In this document: in pieces, positions 24,955 through 34,541 of the stretch
How positions within the stretch are numbered: position 1 is the first letter of the stretch
Layout: the number at the start of each line of letters is the position of its first letter
Assembly: GCA_038210275.1 (NCBI GenBank)
Contig: JBBQWV010000022.1
Coordinates: forward strand, 1 to 56,925
Direction: 5' to 3'
Origin: PALSA-1296 sp038210275
GTDB lineage: Bacteria; Bacteroidota; Ignavibacteria; Palsa-1295
DNA: 56,925 nucleotides
Position numbers and translations under genes: made by a program
Notes under the pieces: generated by a model
Told to the model about the DNA's origin: nothing
Seen by the model: the letters and a program-made list of their open reading frames with translations, nothing else
Database searches by the model: none

Positions 24955-26202
24955 TCACTCGCCAACTGCCTTCAAAAAATCACCGATCACAAAATGCGAA
25001 CCCGTCAAAAGTAAGACTTCTCCTTCCGTCCCAATTACAGTCGCGGCGAAAATTCCATTTTGTGGAGTTGATGATACTACTGTATCTAATCCGGCTTGCC
25101 TCGCTAATTCAGCTAATTCCACACTCGGCATTGCCCGGTGCGAATTTGCTTCTACTGCTACGAAACGGGATGCAAATTGCGCGATCTCATTCAATATCAA
25201 CGAAACATCTTTATCCTTTGCAAATCCGGCAATGACGAGTGGGCAAATTTTCCGTTCTTGAAAATATTCTTTGAGATATTTGAATGCATCCGGATTATGT
25301 CCGGCATCTAATATTAATCGAAGATTTTTTTTATGGGCCGGAGCATAATCATATTCTTCCAACCTCGCTCGCATTCCGGTGAACTTCTGTGTTTGTGATA
25401 TTCCCTCAATGCTCAATTCTTTGTTTAAAGGGATCGTGAGTTCATCAAGCGTAGTCAATACAGTTTTCAAATTCTGTTCTTGGTGGTTGCCAAAGAATGG
25501 CGGCTTAACTTTTTCATATTCGTCAGAATTTTTGTAGGCATCTGCGAACACAATGGGTGCACTCAGTTCTTTCGCACATTTTGAAAAAACTTCTTTCAGG
25601 GCATCATCCACATTCACAATTGCAGGAACAAGAGCTTTCATAATCCCTGCTTTCTCACCTGCTATTAATTCAAGTGTATTGCCAAGTTGTGCTGTATGTT
25701 CTAAGCTGATCGAGGTAATGACCGTGCCAAGGGGCTTCTCTAATATATTTGTCGCGTCAAGTCTGCCGCCGAGACCTGTTTCATTAATAGCAATTTGAAC
25801 TCCGCTATCCGCAAAATAGGCAAACGCAAGTGCTGTTGTCACTTCAAAAAAAGTCGCAGACATCCTCTCGACTTCCTTCCAAATTTTTTCTAAGAATGAT
25901 ATGATATAGTCTTCGGAGATCATCTCACCATTTATTCGAATGCGTTCGCGGAAATCTACGAGATGCGGAGAAGTATAAAGGCCGGTTTTATATCCATTGG
26001 CTTGCATTGCAGCGGCAAGCATTGCTGACACGCTTCCCTTTCCATTGCTGCCTGCGATATGAATACTTTCGAATTTACTTTGAGGATTGCCCAGAATTTG
26101 CAAAAGCTCGCGGATATTATCTAACCCGAGTTTCATTCCGGTGAACTCCAAAGCAAGCAGTTCATCTAAAGCTTTGCGATATGCTGATTCAGGCTGCGAC
26201 AA
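24955..26202 (-). CDS. folC: Folylpolyglutamate synthase / dihydrofolate synthase
   Basis: 415 aa ATP-dependent ligase that adds glutamate to folates. P-loop HIAGSNGKGSVSAML (about 48-62), then YTSPHLVDFRERIRING, the ETGLGGRLDATNI motif, and the C-terminal LRLILDAGHNPDAF. The start overlaps the recN stop by 14 bases, so the two are translationally coupled. Whether it is bifunctional (FolC) or FPGS-only is not decided by sequence. Confidence 0.92.
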   Translation of the reverse strand: MSQPESAYRKALDELLALEFTGMKLGLDNIRELLQILGNPQSKFESIHIAGSNGKGSVSAMLAAAMQANGYKTGLYTSPHLVDFRERIRINGEMISEDYIISFLEKIWKEVERMSATFFEVTTALAFAYFADSGVQIAINETGLGGRLDATNILEKPLGTVITSISLEHTAQLGNTLELIAGEKAGIMKALVPAIVNVDDALKEVFSKCAKELSAPIVFADAYKNSDEYEKVKPPFFGNHQEQNLKTVLTTLDELTIPLNKELSIEGISQTQKFTGMRARLEEYDYAPAHKKNLRLILDAGHNPDAFKYLKEYFQERKICPLVIAGFAKDKDVSLILNEIAQFASRFVAVEANSHRAMPSVELAELARQAGLDTVVSSTPQNGIFAATVIGTEGEVLLLTGSHFVIGDFLKAVGE

Positions 26203-27916
26203 GTGTTCGGGCTTCTTGCAAGAGTGAACGAGCTGCTTCGAGAGAATGGTCTGTCACTTTACTACCGGAGATAAGACGGGCAATCTCTTCTTCATGCTCA
26301 GCTTTTGAAAGCTTATGTAAATTGGATTTCGTTACATCACCGACAGAAGATTTCTCGACAAGATAATGGGTATCAGCAAATGCGGCGATCTGTCCAAGAT
26401 GTGTTATTGCAATGATCTGATGATCCCTTGAAAGCGCCTTCATTGCCTTTCCCACTTTCTGCGCGATCCTACCGGAAATTCCAATATCTATCTCATCAAA
26501 AATCATCAGTGGTATCGAATCACCTGAAGAAAGAACGGTTTTGAGTGAGAGCATGATTCGCGATACTTCGCCTCCGGAAGCAACTTTAACCAAAGGTTTT
26601 GGCTCTTCACCTTTATTTGTGGAGATAAAAAATTCTACTTTATCAAAACCTTTTTGAGTGGCAGAAAGATTTTTTCCATCAATAAATATCGGAGCGATCT
26701 CGGAATTCGTTATCTCTTCGGTTCTAAAGTCAATCCTGAATTTGCCATCTTCGATTCCAAGTTCTGAAAGTTCACTGACAATCATTCTTTCAAATTTCTT
26801 TGCCGATTTTTTTCGGGCTGCACTTAAATCTTTGGCGAGCGATGTAGTTTGTGTCTGTAGTTTTAGAAGTTCTTTTTCTATAAAAAGAAGTTTCTCATCA
26901 ATGCTTTCATCGGGTCCAAGTTGTGCTTCAAGATTAGCATACATTGTGATCACATCACTGAGGGTCGGACCGTATTTTTTCTTTAGCCTTGAAAGAGCAA
27001 GCTGTCGTTTGCGAAGTTCATCTAACCGTTGAGGTTGAAACTCGATCTGATTCTGATATTGAGCAAGTGAATGCGAAAGTTCATCAACAGTTGCAACAGC
27101 AGCCTGTAATTCACGAAGTTGCTCTTCAAATTTCGGATCGATCTTCCGTAAGTGTTCCAAAGATAGCTTTGCTTTCGCTAAACGAAGTTGCACTGAGTCG
27201 TCGGATTCATAGAGTAATTCGTGAATCTCGGCAGTCAGATCGCGAAGCTCTTCAGAATTTTCGAGGATGGAGAGTTCTCTTTCAAGAGCCGCATCTTCGC
27301 CGGCTTTGGGATCAATTGTTCGGATCTCACTTAATTGGAATGCAAAGAAATCCCTCTCACGCGCAATCTTTTCTTTGTTGAGCCGCAAGTCATCATATTG
27401 TTTTTTCTGCGAGTTGAATTTGGAAAAGGCTTCCTGAAAACGTTTGCGGTCACTCATCAGTCCTGAATATTCATCGAGGAAATCAATATGCTTTTCGGGA
27501 TGCAGAAGTGACTGATGCTCATGCTGTCCGTGAAGATCAACAAGCATTGCGCCGAGATCTTTCAATATCGAAATACTTATTGGACTATCGTTAATAAACG
27601 CTCGAGCGGCACTTTTTTGATTGAGTTCGCGGCGAATGATAAGCTCGTTACTCTCGCATTCTACTTCATTAGACTTTAGAAATTTCTTTATCGCAAGGAG
27701 GGAGGAAATATCAAATTCTGCTTCGACAACTGCTTTCGATTCACCGCGCCTGATAAGATCACTTGAGGCGCGTTCGCCGATTAGTAAACTGATCGCATCC
27801 ATCAGAATAGATTTGCCTGCGCCTGTTTCGCCGGTAATAATAGAAAGACCTCGGTCGAATTTAACCGTGATCTCTTCGATAAGAGTATAGTTTTTTATGT
27901 AAAGCGAACGGAGCAT
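26189..27916 (-). CDS. recN: DNA repair protein RecN (SMC-like ATPase)
   Basis: 575 aa. N-terminal ATPase half with the Walker A GETGAGKSILMDAISLL (about 29-45), a coiled-coil middle (about 155-370), and the C-terminal signature/Walker B GGEVSRIMLSLKTVL and IFDEIDIGISG. Acts at double-strand breaks in recombinational repair. Full length. Begins 30 bases after rplS on the same strand. Confidence 0.95.
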   Translation of the reverse strand: MLRSLYIKNYTLIEEITVKFDRGLSIITGETGAGKSILMDAISLLIGERASSDLIRRGESKAVVEAEFDISSLLAIKKFLKSNEVECESNELIIRRELNQKSAARAFINDSPISISILKDLGAMLVDLHGQHEHQSLLHPEKHIDFLDEYSGLMSDRKRFQEAFSKFNSQKKQYDDLRLNKEKIARERDFFAFQLSEIRTIDPKAGEDAALERELSILENSEELRDLTAEIHELLYESDDSVQLRLAKAKLSLEHLRKIDPKFEEQLRELQAAVATVDELSHSLAQYQNQIEFQPQRLDELRKRQLALSRLKKKYGPTLSDVITMYANLEAQLGPDESIDEKLLFIEKELLKLQTQTTSLAKDLSAARKKSAKKFERMIVSELSELGIEDGKFRIDFRTEEITNSEIAPIFIDGKNLSATQKGFDKVEFFISTNKGEEPKPLVKVASGGEVSRIMLSLKTVLSSGDSIPLMIFDEIDIGISGRIAQKVGKAMKALSRDHQIIAITHLGQIAAFADTHYLVEKSSVGDVTKSNLHKLSKAEHEEEIARLISGSKVTDHSLEAARSLLQEARTLVAA

Positions 27917-27945
27917 AGAGTAAGAAGAACGCTCCGAGAGTGAGT

Positions 27946-28287
27946 TTAGGTCGTTTTTCTGCGAACGTCCTTAGCACCCAGTGAGCGAAGGTAATTGAGT
28001 TTTGCGCGTCTGACCTGACCTGCTTTGACGAAGGCGATCTTAGCAATACGTGGTGAGTTGACCGGGAAGATACGCTCAACACCAACGCCATTGGAGACTT
28101 TGCGGACAGTAAAAGTAGCATTGATCCCAGCACCTTTGCGTTGCATAACAATGCCTTCAAAATGCTGAATTCGCTCTTTATCACCTTCTACAACGCGTAC
28201 AGATACATTGACGGTATCTCCGGCTCTGAATGAAGGCAGATCGCTGCGAAGCTGGCTGCTGGCTAATGCTCTTATAACTTGTTCCAT
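27946..28287 (-). CDS. rplS: 50S ribosomal protein L19
   Basis: 113 aa, usual length. Core pattern FRAGDTVNVSVRVVEGDKER, followed by FEGIVMQRKG and GVGVERIFPVNSP, then a basic C-terminus (RRAKLNYLRS). Lies at the 30S-50S interface. The usual trmD-rimM-rpsP neighbours are not upstream here; the gene is followed by recN instead. Confidence 0.97.
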   Translation of the reverse strand: MEQVIRALASSQLRSDLPSFRAGDTVNVSVRVVEGDKERIQHFEGIVMQRKGAGINATFTVRKVSNGVGVERIFPVNSPRIAKIAFVKAGQVRRAKLNYLRSLGAKDVRRKTT

Positions 28288-28382
28288 TGTCGTGCTAAAA
28301 TTCTACTTTTTTTGAGAGGCGGTTAAACGCGAATCAAACGGAAGAAGTTCAATTTAAGCGATTTTTGGCTAAACTCTTGGTT

Positions 28383-28453
28383 TGTAGCCCTAAGGCTTTA
28401 GCCAGCGTGGAATACTCACGTCTGCCCATCTCAGGCTAAAGCCTGAGGCTACG
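28383..28453. repeat. Family B palindromic repeat
   Basis: GTAGCCCTAAGGCTTTAGCC (from 28384) and the near-complement GGCTAAAGCCTGAGGCTAC (28434-28452) about 30 bases apart. Lies between the last propeller gene and rplS, both on the minus strand, and could end or attenuate the propeller transcript. Shares the GGCTAAAGCC core with the family A repeats. Confidence 0.75.
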
Positions 28454-28510
28454 ATTTGCCTTCGCCTATTTTTCTGGTAAAGACTAATAACTAACGAGTA
28501 CGACTGCCCC

Positions 28511-29800
28511 CTATTTCGTTATGGTAATTTCCGATACCACAATCCTTCCATCGACTTCCATTTTGCAGATATACACTCCGCTTGCAAACCCATCGGCAAG
28601 CCATTCAAAATTTTGATGTCCTGCTTCATAATCTGCATCGGCAAGAGTGGCAATTTCGACTCCGAGCAAGTTATAGATTCGCAGCCGGACGTGCCCGCGG
28701 TTCGGAATTTCGATCTCTACCCGTGTTCTTGATTTTGCGGGATTCGGATAACTCGTTAAGGAATATGGATTCCCCGACGGAGCAGGATTAACAGCATCGG
28801 CAGTATATCCTCCATTCGTGGTCGTAAGTATCACACCGCTATCACCGCAGATAAATCCGTGGAAGGCATCGGTCATGTGGACGCTGCGAAGATTTTTCGT
28901 CGTCGGGCTGTATTGCCGTTGCCAGTTGTAACCGCCGTCCGTTGTAAAAAATATCAGTCCGCTATCGCCGACCATATACCCTATTGCATTTGTTGCAAAA
29001 TGCACGGCGTTAAAATTCTGTATCGTTGGGACTTGCACAGTATCCCAATTGAAGCCTTTATCAAGAGTGTGATAGACTGCACCACCTTGACCGACAAGTG
29101 TCCATCCAAGCAGACTGCATCCAAAAATAGGAATATTTTTTTGTATCCAGGCATTATCCCAGTAGTCACCTTGATCTTTCGTGAGAAATGTATGACCAGG
29201 AAAAAGACCATCATCACTTGAGGCAAGGACAGATCCTTTATAAGCGGATACACAATCAAGTGTCCAGTAAGTATTTGGAAGATTTTCAAGCCAATGTTTT
29301 CCCGAATCTAAAGAAAAGGTGGCTTCTGCTACATCACCAACCGCAACACAAAGATGACTTGAAGAATCATAATCTATTGCTAAGAATGCTCCAGCACCAG
29401 ATTGAATCACACCACTAACTTTGCAATCTCCTTTTGCATGGCTTCGTATTCCTACCCACGTCTTTCCTCTATCAACTGAACGAAAGATACTATCAATCAA
29501 CCCGGCTGCGCAAAATATATTACTCGAAATTGCGCATACTCCGTATAGATTCCTATTTCCGTTAAACGAATTGGGAATCCATCCGATTCTCTCCTGTACT
29601 TCCCATGTTACACCGGCTGTTCCGGAATTTACCACTGTTCCGCTATCGCCAACTGCGACGACAAACCACCCATCAGCGGAAGAAATAGAATTTAGTCTTT
29701 TTTCTGTTCCGCTTTTTCGCAACACCCATCCGCCCTGTGCGAAGCTCTCCGAGATCGCAAGCAAAAGAAAGAAAAGTATTAAAATCTTACGTATACTCAT
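28511..29800 (-). CDS. Ycf48-like beta-propeller protein with T9SS sorting domain
   Basis: 429 aa. Signal peptide (RKILILFFLLLAISESFA), then a propeller built of Ycf48/BNR-type units; recurring patterns are VGDSGTVVNS, TTDGGYNWQRQ and GDSGVILTTTNGGYT. A ~80-aa T9SS C-terminal domain (SYPNPAKSRTRVEIE to ITITK) follows. Last gene of four tandem homologues separated by only 9-40 bases, so probably one operon. Surface-displayed propellers of this kind are thought to bind ligands or partners; no catalytic motif is visible. Confidence 0.85.
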   Translation of the reverse strand: MSIRKILILFFLLLAISESFAQGGWVLRKSGTEKRLNSISSADGWFVVAVGDSGTVVNSGTAGVTWEVQERIGWIPNSFNGNRNLYGVCAISSNIFCAAGLIDSIFRSVDRGKTWVGIRSHAKGDCKVSGVIQSGAGAFLAIDYDSSSHLCVAVGDVAEATFSLDSGKHWLENLPNTYWTLDCVSAYKGSVLASSDDGLFPGHTFLTKDQGDYWDNAWIQKNIPIFGCSLLGWTLVGQGGAVYHTLDKGFNWDTVQVPTIQNFNAVHFATNAIGYMVGDSGLIFFTTDGGYNWQRQYSPTTKNLRSVHMTDAFHGFICGDSGVILTTTNGGYTADAVNPAPSGNPYSLTSYPNPAKSRTRVEIEIPNRGHVRLRIYNLLGVEIATLADADYEAGHQNFEWLADGFASGVYICKMEVDGRIVVSEITITK

Positions 29801-29809
29801 GTTCGTTTT

Positions 29810-31660
29810 TTATTCGTTTGTTGTGATGCGTAAGATATTTCCACGTTCTCCTACTGCTGTTCCTGCTTTCGTGCTACCAAAGAAAACTCCTTTAAGGTCA
29901 TGTGCAGGAGGTGTCTTCTGAACTACCCATGTAACACCTCCATCAGTGGTATGAGATATACCTCCTTGCGCACCGACAACCGTTCCATGCATATCATCAA
30001 CAAAATAGACTGCGTACGGAAGGACAAAACTTCCAGATACCCATGTCTTGCCTCCGTCATGTGAAGTCTTTATGCCTCCGGGTTCGCACAAATTCCCGAT
30101 GAATGAAACTACATTTGGTGACGGTGAATACACGTCTTGAATTTGTGCATAATATGTATCATCGGGATTATCCCATGTTACACCGCCATCGGTGGTGATG
30201 AAAAGTCCTTGTGAGAATGGACCGCCTGAGCCTAAATATCCATGCTGAGTATCACTGAAGGAAATTCCATAAAACATTAATTTCTTGCTGAAAGGGTGCT
30301 TTGTCCAAGTTACTCCGGCATCAGTTGTAGAGATAACGATCCCCGAATCACCTGCTGCCCATCCTATATTGGGCGTTGGAAAACTGACACTGAATAGATG
30401 TTTAGTAGTGCCGCTGCTCAGTTTACTCCACGACAAGCCCGCATCAACGGATTTGATGATCGTTCCATAGTCACCGACAGCAATAAGAGTCGTCGGATCA
30501 AGAAAGGCAACTCGATTCAAAGATTTAATTGTAGGCGCCCCGATCGGTAGCCATTTTGTTCCGCCATTAGTAGTGCGCAATACTGTTCCCCAATACCCTA
30601 CGGCAATTCCGAGGGAAGTATCACCTTTAGGGAAAGCTACACCATAAAGCGAGTAATCAAGCGGAGTATCAGGCAAAAATTTCCATGTTGCTCCGCCATC
30701 TGTCGTCTTCAGGATAATGCCATCTTTTCCGACGACAACTGCCGTCAGTTTGTCGTAAAATGATAAACCTCGCAGCGAATCAATTGTCGGTATGTAACTG
30801 CGATCCCAATGTGTGCCCGCATCAGTGGTGAAGATGATCGTGCCGTAATCGCCAACCATAGCAAGGATATTCGGGTCTTTTCCGTCAACTTGATTCAGCG
30901 ACGCAGTAATGAGAACACTATCTACCGTTTGTTCCACCCATAAATTTCCGCCGTTTGTTGTATGGACTATTTCTCCGAGTTCGCCTATAAGCGTTGCGTT
31001 ATTATTATCAATAAAAACCTGTCCATAAAAATTATTTGCTACGATCTTTGAACTTGTCTGAATCGGAATCTTTAACCAATGAAATCCCGAATCCACAGAT
31101 TTGAGAAGAGTACCATTGACGCCGACGACGGTGATAAAATTCGCACGCAGTTTCCGGATATTCACCAAAGTATAGGAGCCTTCAAGTACTGCATTCATCC
31201 AATGCTGACCTCCGTCGAGTGTTCGTAAGATCGTCCCGCTTTTCCCGATGACGATTGCGATATTCGTATCAAGTACGACAATACTATTGAGTTTCGCCTG
31301 CGTATTTGTGGTCAGCAAATTCCAGGTATCACCTCCATCCGTAGTTTTCATGATCTTACCACTATCACCGCAGATCATTCCGTAGTTGCCATTCAGGAAA
31401 GAAAGCGCATAAAAATTATACGATTTTATCAAAGTGTGCCCAAGCAGATCGGATTTTACATCCCATGTTAGTCCGCCATCGGTAGTTCTCATGACCGTCG
31501 AGAAATTGCCGCAGGCAAAAATTGTTTGCAGACTGACCATCTGCACAGCCTGCAAGGTATTTCCCTGCACAGGCGGGTTTTGCCAACGCCATACATTAAG
31601 CTGACCGGATGCGCTTTCTGCAACGAAGAGAACGAGGAGTAAGGGTAAGATACGTTTCAT
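29810..31660 (-). CDS. Large Ycf48-like propeller protein without T9SS domain
   Basis: 616 aa from the Met at 31660 (MKRILPLLLVLFVAESASG, signal peptide); an ATG at 31684 upstream lacks a good leader. Contains around twelve repeats with TTDGGxTW cores and the intervening AVGxxGTILRT pattern, enough for two propellers. The end (GERGNILRITTNE) is a propeller strand, and no sorting domain follows, unlike the three neighbours. It may stay in the periplasm or use another anchor. Nine bases before the 429-aa gene. Confidence 0.82.
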   Translation of the reverse strand: MKRILPLLLVLFVAESASGQLNVWRWQNPPVQGNTLQAVQMVSLQTIFACGNFSTVMRTTDGGLTWDVKSDLLGHTLIKSYNFYALSFLNGNYGMICGDSGKIMKTTDGGDTWNLLTTNTQAKLNSIVVLDTNIAIVIGKSGTILRTLDGGQHWMNAVLEGSYTLVNIRKLRANFITVVGVNGTLLKSVDSGFHWLKIPIQTSSKIVANNFYGQVFIDNNNATLIGELGEIVHTTNGGNLWVEQTVDSVLITASLNQVDGKDPNILAMVGDYGTIIFTTDAGTHWDRSYIPTIDSLRGLSFYDKLTAVVVGKDGIILKTTDGGATWKFLPDTPLDYSLYGVAFPKGDTSLGIAVGYWGTVLRTTNGGTKWLPIGAPTIKSLNRVAFLDPTTLIAVGDYGTIIKSVDAGLSWSKLSSGTTKHLFSVSFPTPNIGWAAGDSGIVISTTDAGVTWTKHPFSKKLMFYGISFSDTQHGYLGSGGPFSQGLFITTDGGVTWDNPDDTYYAQIQDVYSPSPNVVSFIGNLCEPGGIKTSHDGGKTWVSGSFVLPYAVYFVDDMHGTVVGAQGGISHTTDGGVTWVVQKTPPAHDLKGVFFGSTKAGTAVGERGNILRITTNE

Positions 31661-31700
31661 AAGAGGTTTTTGAATAATGAACACTTTATTAAAATCAAAA

Positions 31701-32981
31701 TTATTTTGTCACCGTAATTTGTGAGAGGACATTTCTGCCATCCACTTCCATTTTACAAACATAAATTCCGCTTGGTAAGCCATCGGCTGACCAGGCAAAA
31801 CTTTTTTGTCCGGCATCAACGATGACATCTGCAAGCGTAGCAATTTCTTCTCCGAGTAAATTATATATTCGAAGGCGGATGTGGGCGCGATTCGGAATGG
31901 AAATTTCTATACTCATTTGCGAAAGAGTTGGATTCGGATAACTTCTCACTGAATACAAATCTCCGGATGGCACAGGATGAACAGCATCGGTGTAACCACC
32001 ATTTGTTGTAGTTAAAATCACTCCGCTATCGCCGCAAATAAATCCATGGAATGGATCGGTAAAATGAACACTGCGGAGATTTTTAGTTGTCGGAGATTGC
32101 TGTTGCTGCCATGTGTAACCGCCATCGGTTGTCATGAGGATTATTCCGCCATCGCCTGCAATATACCCGTGAGTATTGTCAGCGAAATGTACGGCGTTCA
32201 GATTTGCTTTGGTTGTGCTTGGTATCGGATCCCAATGTAAACCGAAGTTTGTAGAATGGAAAATCGAACCACCGTCTCCGACAAATGTCCACCCCTGCAC
32301 ATCACTTCCAAAGAGTGTTACATTCTTTTGTACCCATCCATTCTTCCAGTATTCACCTTTATCTGTAGTGAAAAAGTAATCTCCGAATTCATCACCTACA
32401 AGAGTGATACCATTATAGGAAGAAACCGTCGAAAAACGTTCTAAAGTATTTGGAAGATTTTCAGCCCAGTGCTTCCCTGAATCAGCAGAGAAGATAGCCT
32501 CACCTCCATGACCTATCGCAACGCAAGAACCGGTAACGTTATCAAAGGCGATTGCTTTTAGTCCATCTAATCGGAAATAGGAGTCACCTGTAAGAGTAGT
32601 GCAATTACCTTTAGCTCTCGTTCTAATCCCGATCCAATTTATACCGCCATCAGTAGTTCGAAAAATGGAATCGCGAGGACTAACGGCACAGAAAGTCTTG
32701 GGCGATATTGCACAGACTCCGTTTAGATTTGGATTCGGATCAGGATTAGGAAAGAAAATATTTGGCCAGTGCAAACTTTGTTGAACTTGCCATGAAAGTC
32801 CATTGTCATTGGAGTTTACCACTAAACCTTTTTCTCCAACGGATACAATGTTTTGTCCATCAACCGAAGCAATTGAAAGCAACTGCTTCCTCGTCCCGCT
32901 TTCACGAAGTACCCATCCGCCTTGCCCGAAGCTGCACGAGAATGCGAATAAAAGAAAAAATAAAATAAAAGCGTTACGCAT
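31701..32981 (-). CDS. Ycf48-like beta-propeller protein with T9SS sorting domain
   Basis: 426 aa. Signal peptide (NAFILFFLLFAFSCSFG), propeller with SxGGWVLRESGTRKQL start, GDGGIILMTTDGGYTW and GDSGVILTTTNGGYT, and T9SS domain (SYPNPTLSQMSIEIS to ITVTK). Its 3' half is nearly identical in DNA to the next gene upstream (31829-32391 against 33129-33691, offset 1300), so the genes arose by duplication or are kept alike by gene conversion. The N-terminal half is more divergent. Confidence 0.85.
   Translation of the reverse strand: MRNAFILFFLLFAFSCSFGQGGWVLRESGTRKQLLSIASVDGQNIVSVGEKGLVVNSNDNGLSWQVQQSLHWPNIFFPNPDPNPNLNGVCAISPKTFCAVSPRDSIFRTTDGGINWIGIRTRAKGNCTTLTGDSYFRLDGLKAIAFDNVTGSCVAIGHGGEAIFSADSGKHWAENLPNTLERFSTVSSYNGITLVGDEFGDYFFTTDKGEYWKNGWVQKNVTLFGSDVQGWTFVGDGGSIFHSTNFGLHWDPIPSTTKANLNAVHFADNTHGYIAGDGGIILMTTDGGYTWQQQQSPTTKNLRSVHFTDPFHGFICGDSGVILTTTNGGYTDAVHPVPSGDLYSVRSYPNPTLSQMSIEISIPNRAHIRLRIYNLLGEEIATLADVIVDAGQKSFAWSADGLPSGIYVCKMEVDGRNVLSQITVTK
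31829..32391. repeat. Near-identical 563-bp duplicate, copy 1
   Basis: Matches 33129-33691 with a constant offset of 1300 and no gap that I can see; most blocks of 20 bases differ by at most one or two. Covers the propeller end and the start of the sorting domain of two paralogous genes. Confidence 0.8.
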
Positions 32982-33000
32982 ATTTACAATTGTATTTTCA

Positions 33001-34308
33001 TTATTTGGTCACGATGATCTGGGAGATAATGCTCCTTCCATCCACTTCCATCTTACAAACATACACACCTGATGCGATGCCATCAGAAATCCATTCAAAA
33101 TTTCTCTGTCCCCCGTCATAAATGCCGTCTGCAAGCGTTGCAATTTCTTCTCCGAGTAAATTATATATTCGAAGGCGGATGTGGGCGCGGTTCGGAATGG
33201 AAATTTCTATGCTCGTTCGTGAAAGAGTTGGATTCGGATAACTTCTCACTGAATACAAATCTCCCGATGGCACAGGATGAACAGCATTGGTGTAACCGCC
33301 ATTCGTTGTAGTAAGGATCACACCGCTATCGCCGCAAATAAATCCATGGAATGGATCAGTAAAATGAACACTGCGGAGATTTTTAGTTGTCGGTGATTGC
33401 TGTTGCTGCCATGTGTAACCGCCATCTGTCGTCATGAGGATTATCCCACCATCACCTGCAATATAGCCGTGAGTATTGTCAGCGAAATGTACGGCGTTCA
33501 GGTTTGCTTTTGTTGTGCTTGGTATCGGATCCCAATGTAAACCGAAGTTTGTAGAATGGAAAATCGAACCGCCGTCTCCGACAAATGTCCACCCATGCAC
33601 ATCACTTCCAAAGAGTGTTATATTCTTCTGTACCCATCCATTCTTCCAGTCTTCACCTTTATCTGCAGTGAAAAAATAATCTCCGGAATCAGCACCAACA
33701 AGAGTGGTGTCATTAAAGAAAGAAATACAGTTCAATTGCTCAAGCGTATTCGGAAGGTTTTGTGTCCAATGTTTTCCAGAATCAGCAGAGAAGATAACTT
33801 CTCCTCCGTGACCGATTGCAACGCATAGACCGGTAACCTTATCAAAGTCGAGGGCAATTATTTCAGTGAGCTTAAAATACTCTGGGGGATAAATATCATC
33901 CAACTTCCAAAGTGTAGCACAATTCCCTTTTGCCCTGCTTTTGAATACGCTCCAGGATATCCCGCCATCGGTAGTTCGATAAATAGAATCCTTTGGACCT
34001 ACTGTACAGAAAACCTTAGATGCGATCGCGCAAACACCGTTTAAATTTGTATCCAGATCAGGTAAAGGGTAGAAGATATTCGGCCAGTGCAAACTCGCTT
34101 GAACCTTCCATGAAATTCCTGCGCTATCGGAATTTACTACTGTTCCGTTCGCTCCGACGGCAACGACATTCTGTCCATCAAAGGAGGAGATAGAGCGCAG
34201 TTGCTTCCTCGTTCCACTTTCGCGCAACACCCAACCTCCCTGTGCAAAGCTTTCGGTTGAGGCACAAAGTAAGCAGAAAAATATTGCAGAAATTAAGACT
34301 CGTTTCAT
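33001..34308 (-). CDS. Ycf48-like beta-propeller protein with T9SS sorting domain
   Basis: 435 aa from the Met at 34308 (MKRVLISAIFFCLLCASTES, signal peptide); a longer frame upstream begins in unlikely sequence. Same architecture as the next gene downstream: propeller starting QGGWVLRESGTRKQL, GDGGIILMTTDGGYTW, T9SS domain (SYPNPTLSRTSIEIS to IIVTK). First gene of the array; the region upstream (34309-34541) is shared with the divergent dnaN promoter. Conserved sequence is concentrated in the C-terminal half. Confidence 0.85.
   Translation of the reverse strand: MKRVLISAIFFCLLCASTESFAQGGWVLRESGTRKQLRSISSFDGQNVVAVGANGTVVNSDSAGISWKVQASLHWPNIFYPLPDLDTNLNGVCAIASKVFCTVGPKDSIYRTTDGGISWSVFKSRAKGNCATLWKLDDIYPPEYFKLTEIIALDFDKVTGLCVAIGHGGEVIFSADSGKHWTQNLPNTLEQLNCISFFNDTTLVGADSGDYFFTADKGEDWKNGWVQKNITLFGSDVHGWTFVGDGGSIFHSTNFGLHWDPIPSTTKANLNAVHFADNTHGYIAGDGGIILMTTDGGYTWQQQQSPTTKNLRSVHFTDPFHGFICGDSGVILTTTNGGYTNAVHPVPSGDLYSVRSYPNPTLSRTSIEISIPNRAHIRLRIYNLLGEEIATLADGIYDGGQRNFEWISDGIASGVYVCKMEVDGRSIISQIIVTK
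33129..33691. repeat. Near-identical 563-bp duplicate, copy 2
   Basis: Partner of 31829-32391; see that entry. Identity falls off sharply on both sides while the encoded proteins remain homologous, as expected for local gene conversion. Confidence 0.8.
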
Positions 34309-34496
34309 AGTAGTACGTCGGACAATGCTCAAGTGGAATAATAACTCATTCAAGGGCGGTTTTGTCACACCTTTCCAATAAATTGTTTAGGCTAAGATAC
34401 CTGTTCGAGAGACGTTAGAGCATATTGTGAAATAATAATGAGTTCGACTTTATGAACAAAGTTTGTACTTCGGACACTCTTCTTCCAATTTCTTTG

Positions 34497-34504
34497 TAGA
34501 TTTG
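34497..34504 (+). promoter_or_regulatory. Promoter -7-like element for dnaN
   Basis: TAGATTTG followed by TATTCTAAAC, ending 37 bases before the dnaN start. Matches TAnnTTTG; the following TATTC is also seen at 53017. No clear -33 TTG at the expected distance. Confidence 0.5.
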
Positions 34505-34541
34505 TATTCTAAACTTCGCACCAATCTTACCGAAATCAGTT

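Noticed and set aside
28859..33828. Many plus-strand frames opposite the propeller genes
   Set aside because: They mirror the repeated coding strand, recur with the duplication, and have no start context; shadows of the real genes.
34450..34458. DnaA-box-like TTATGAACA upstream of dnaN
   Set aside because: Two mismatches to TTATCCACA and no second box nearby; not enough for an origin call.
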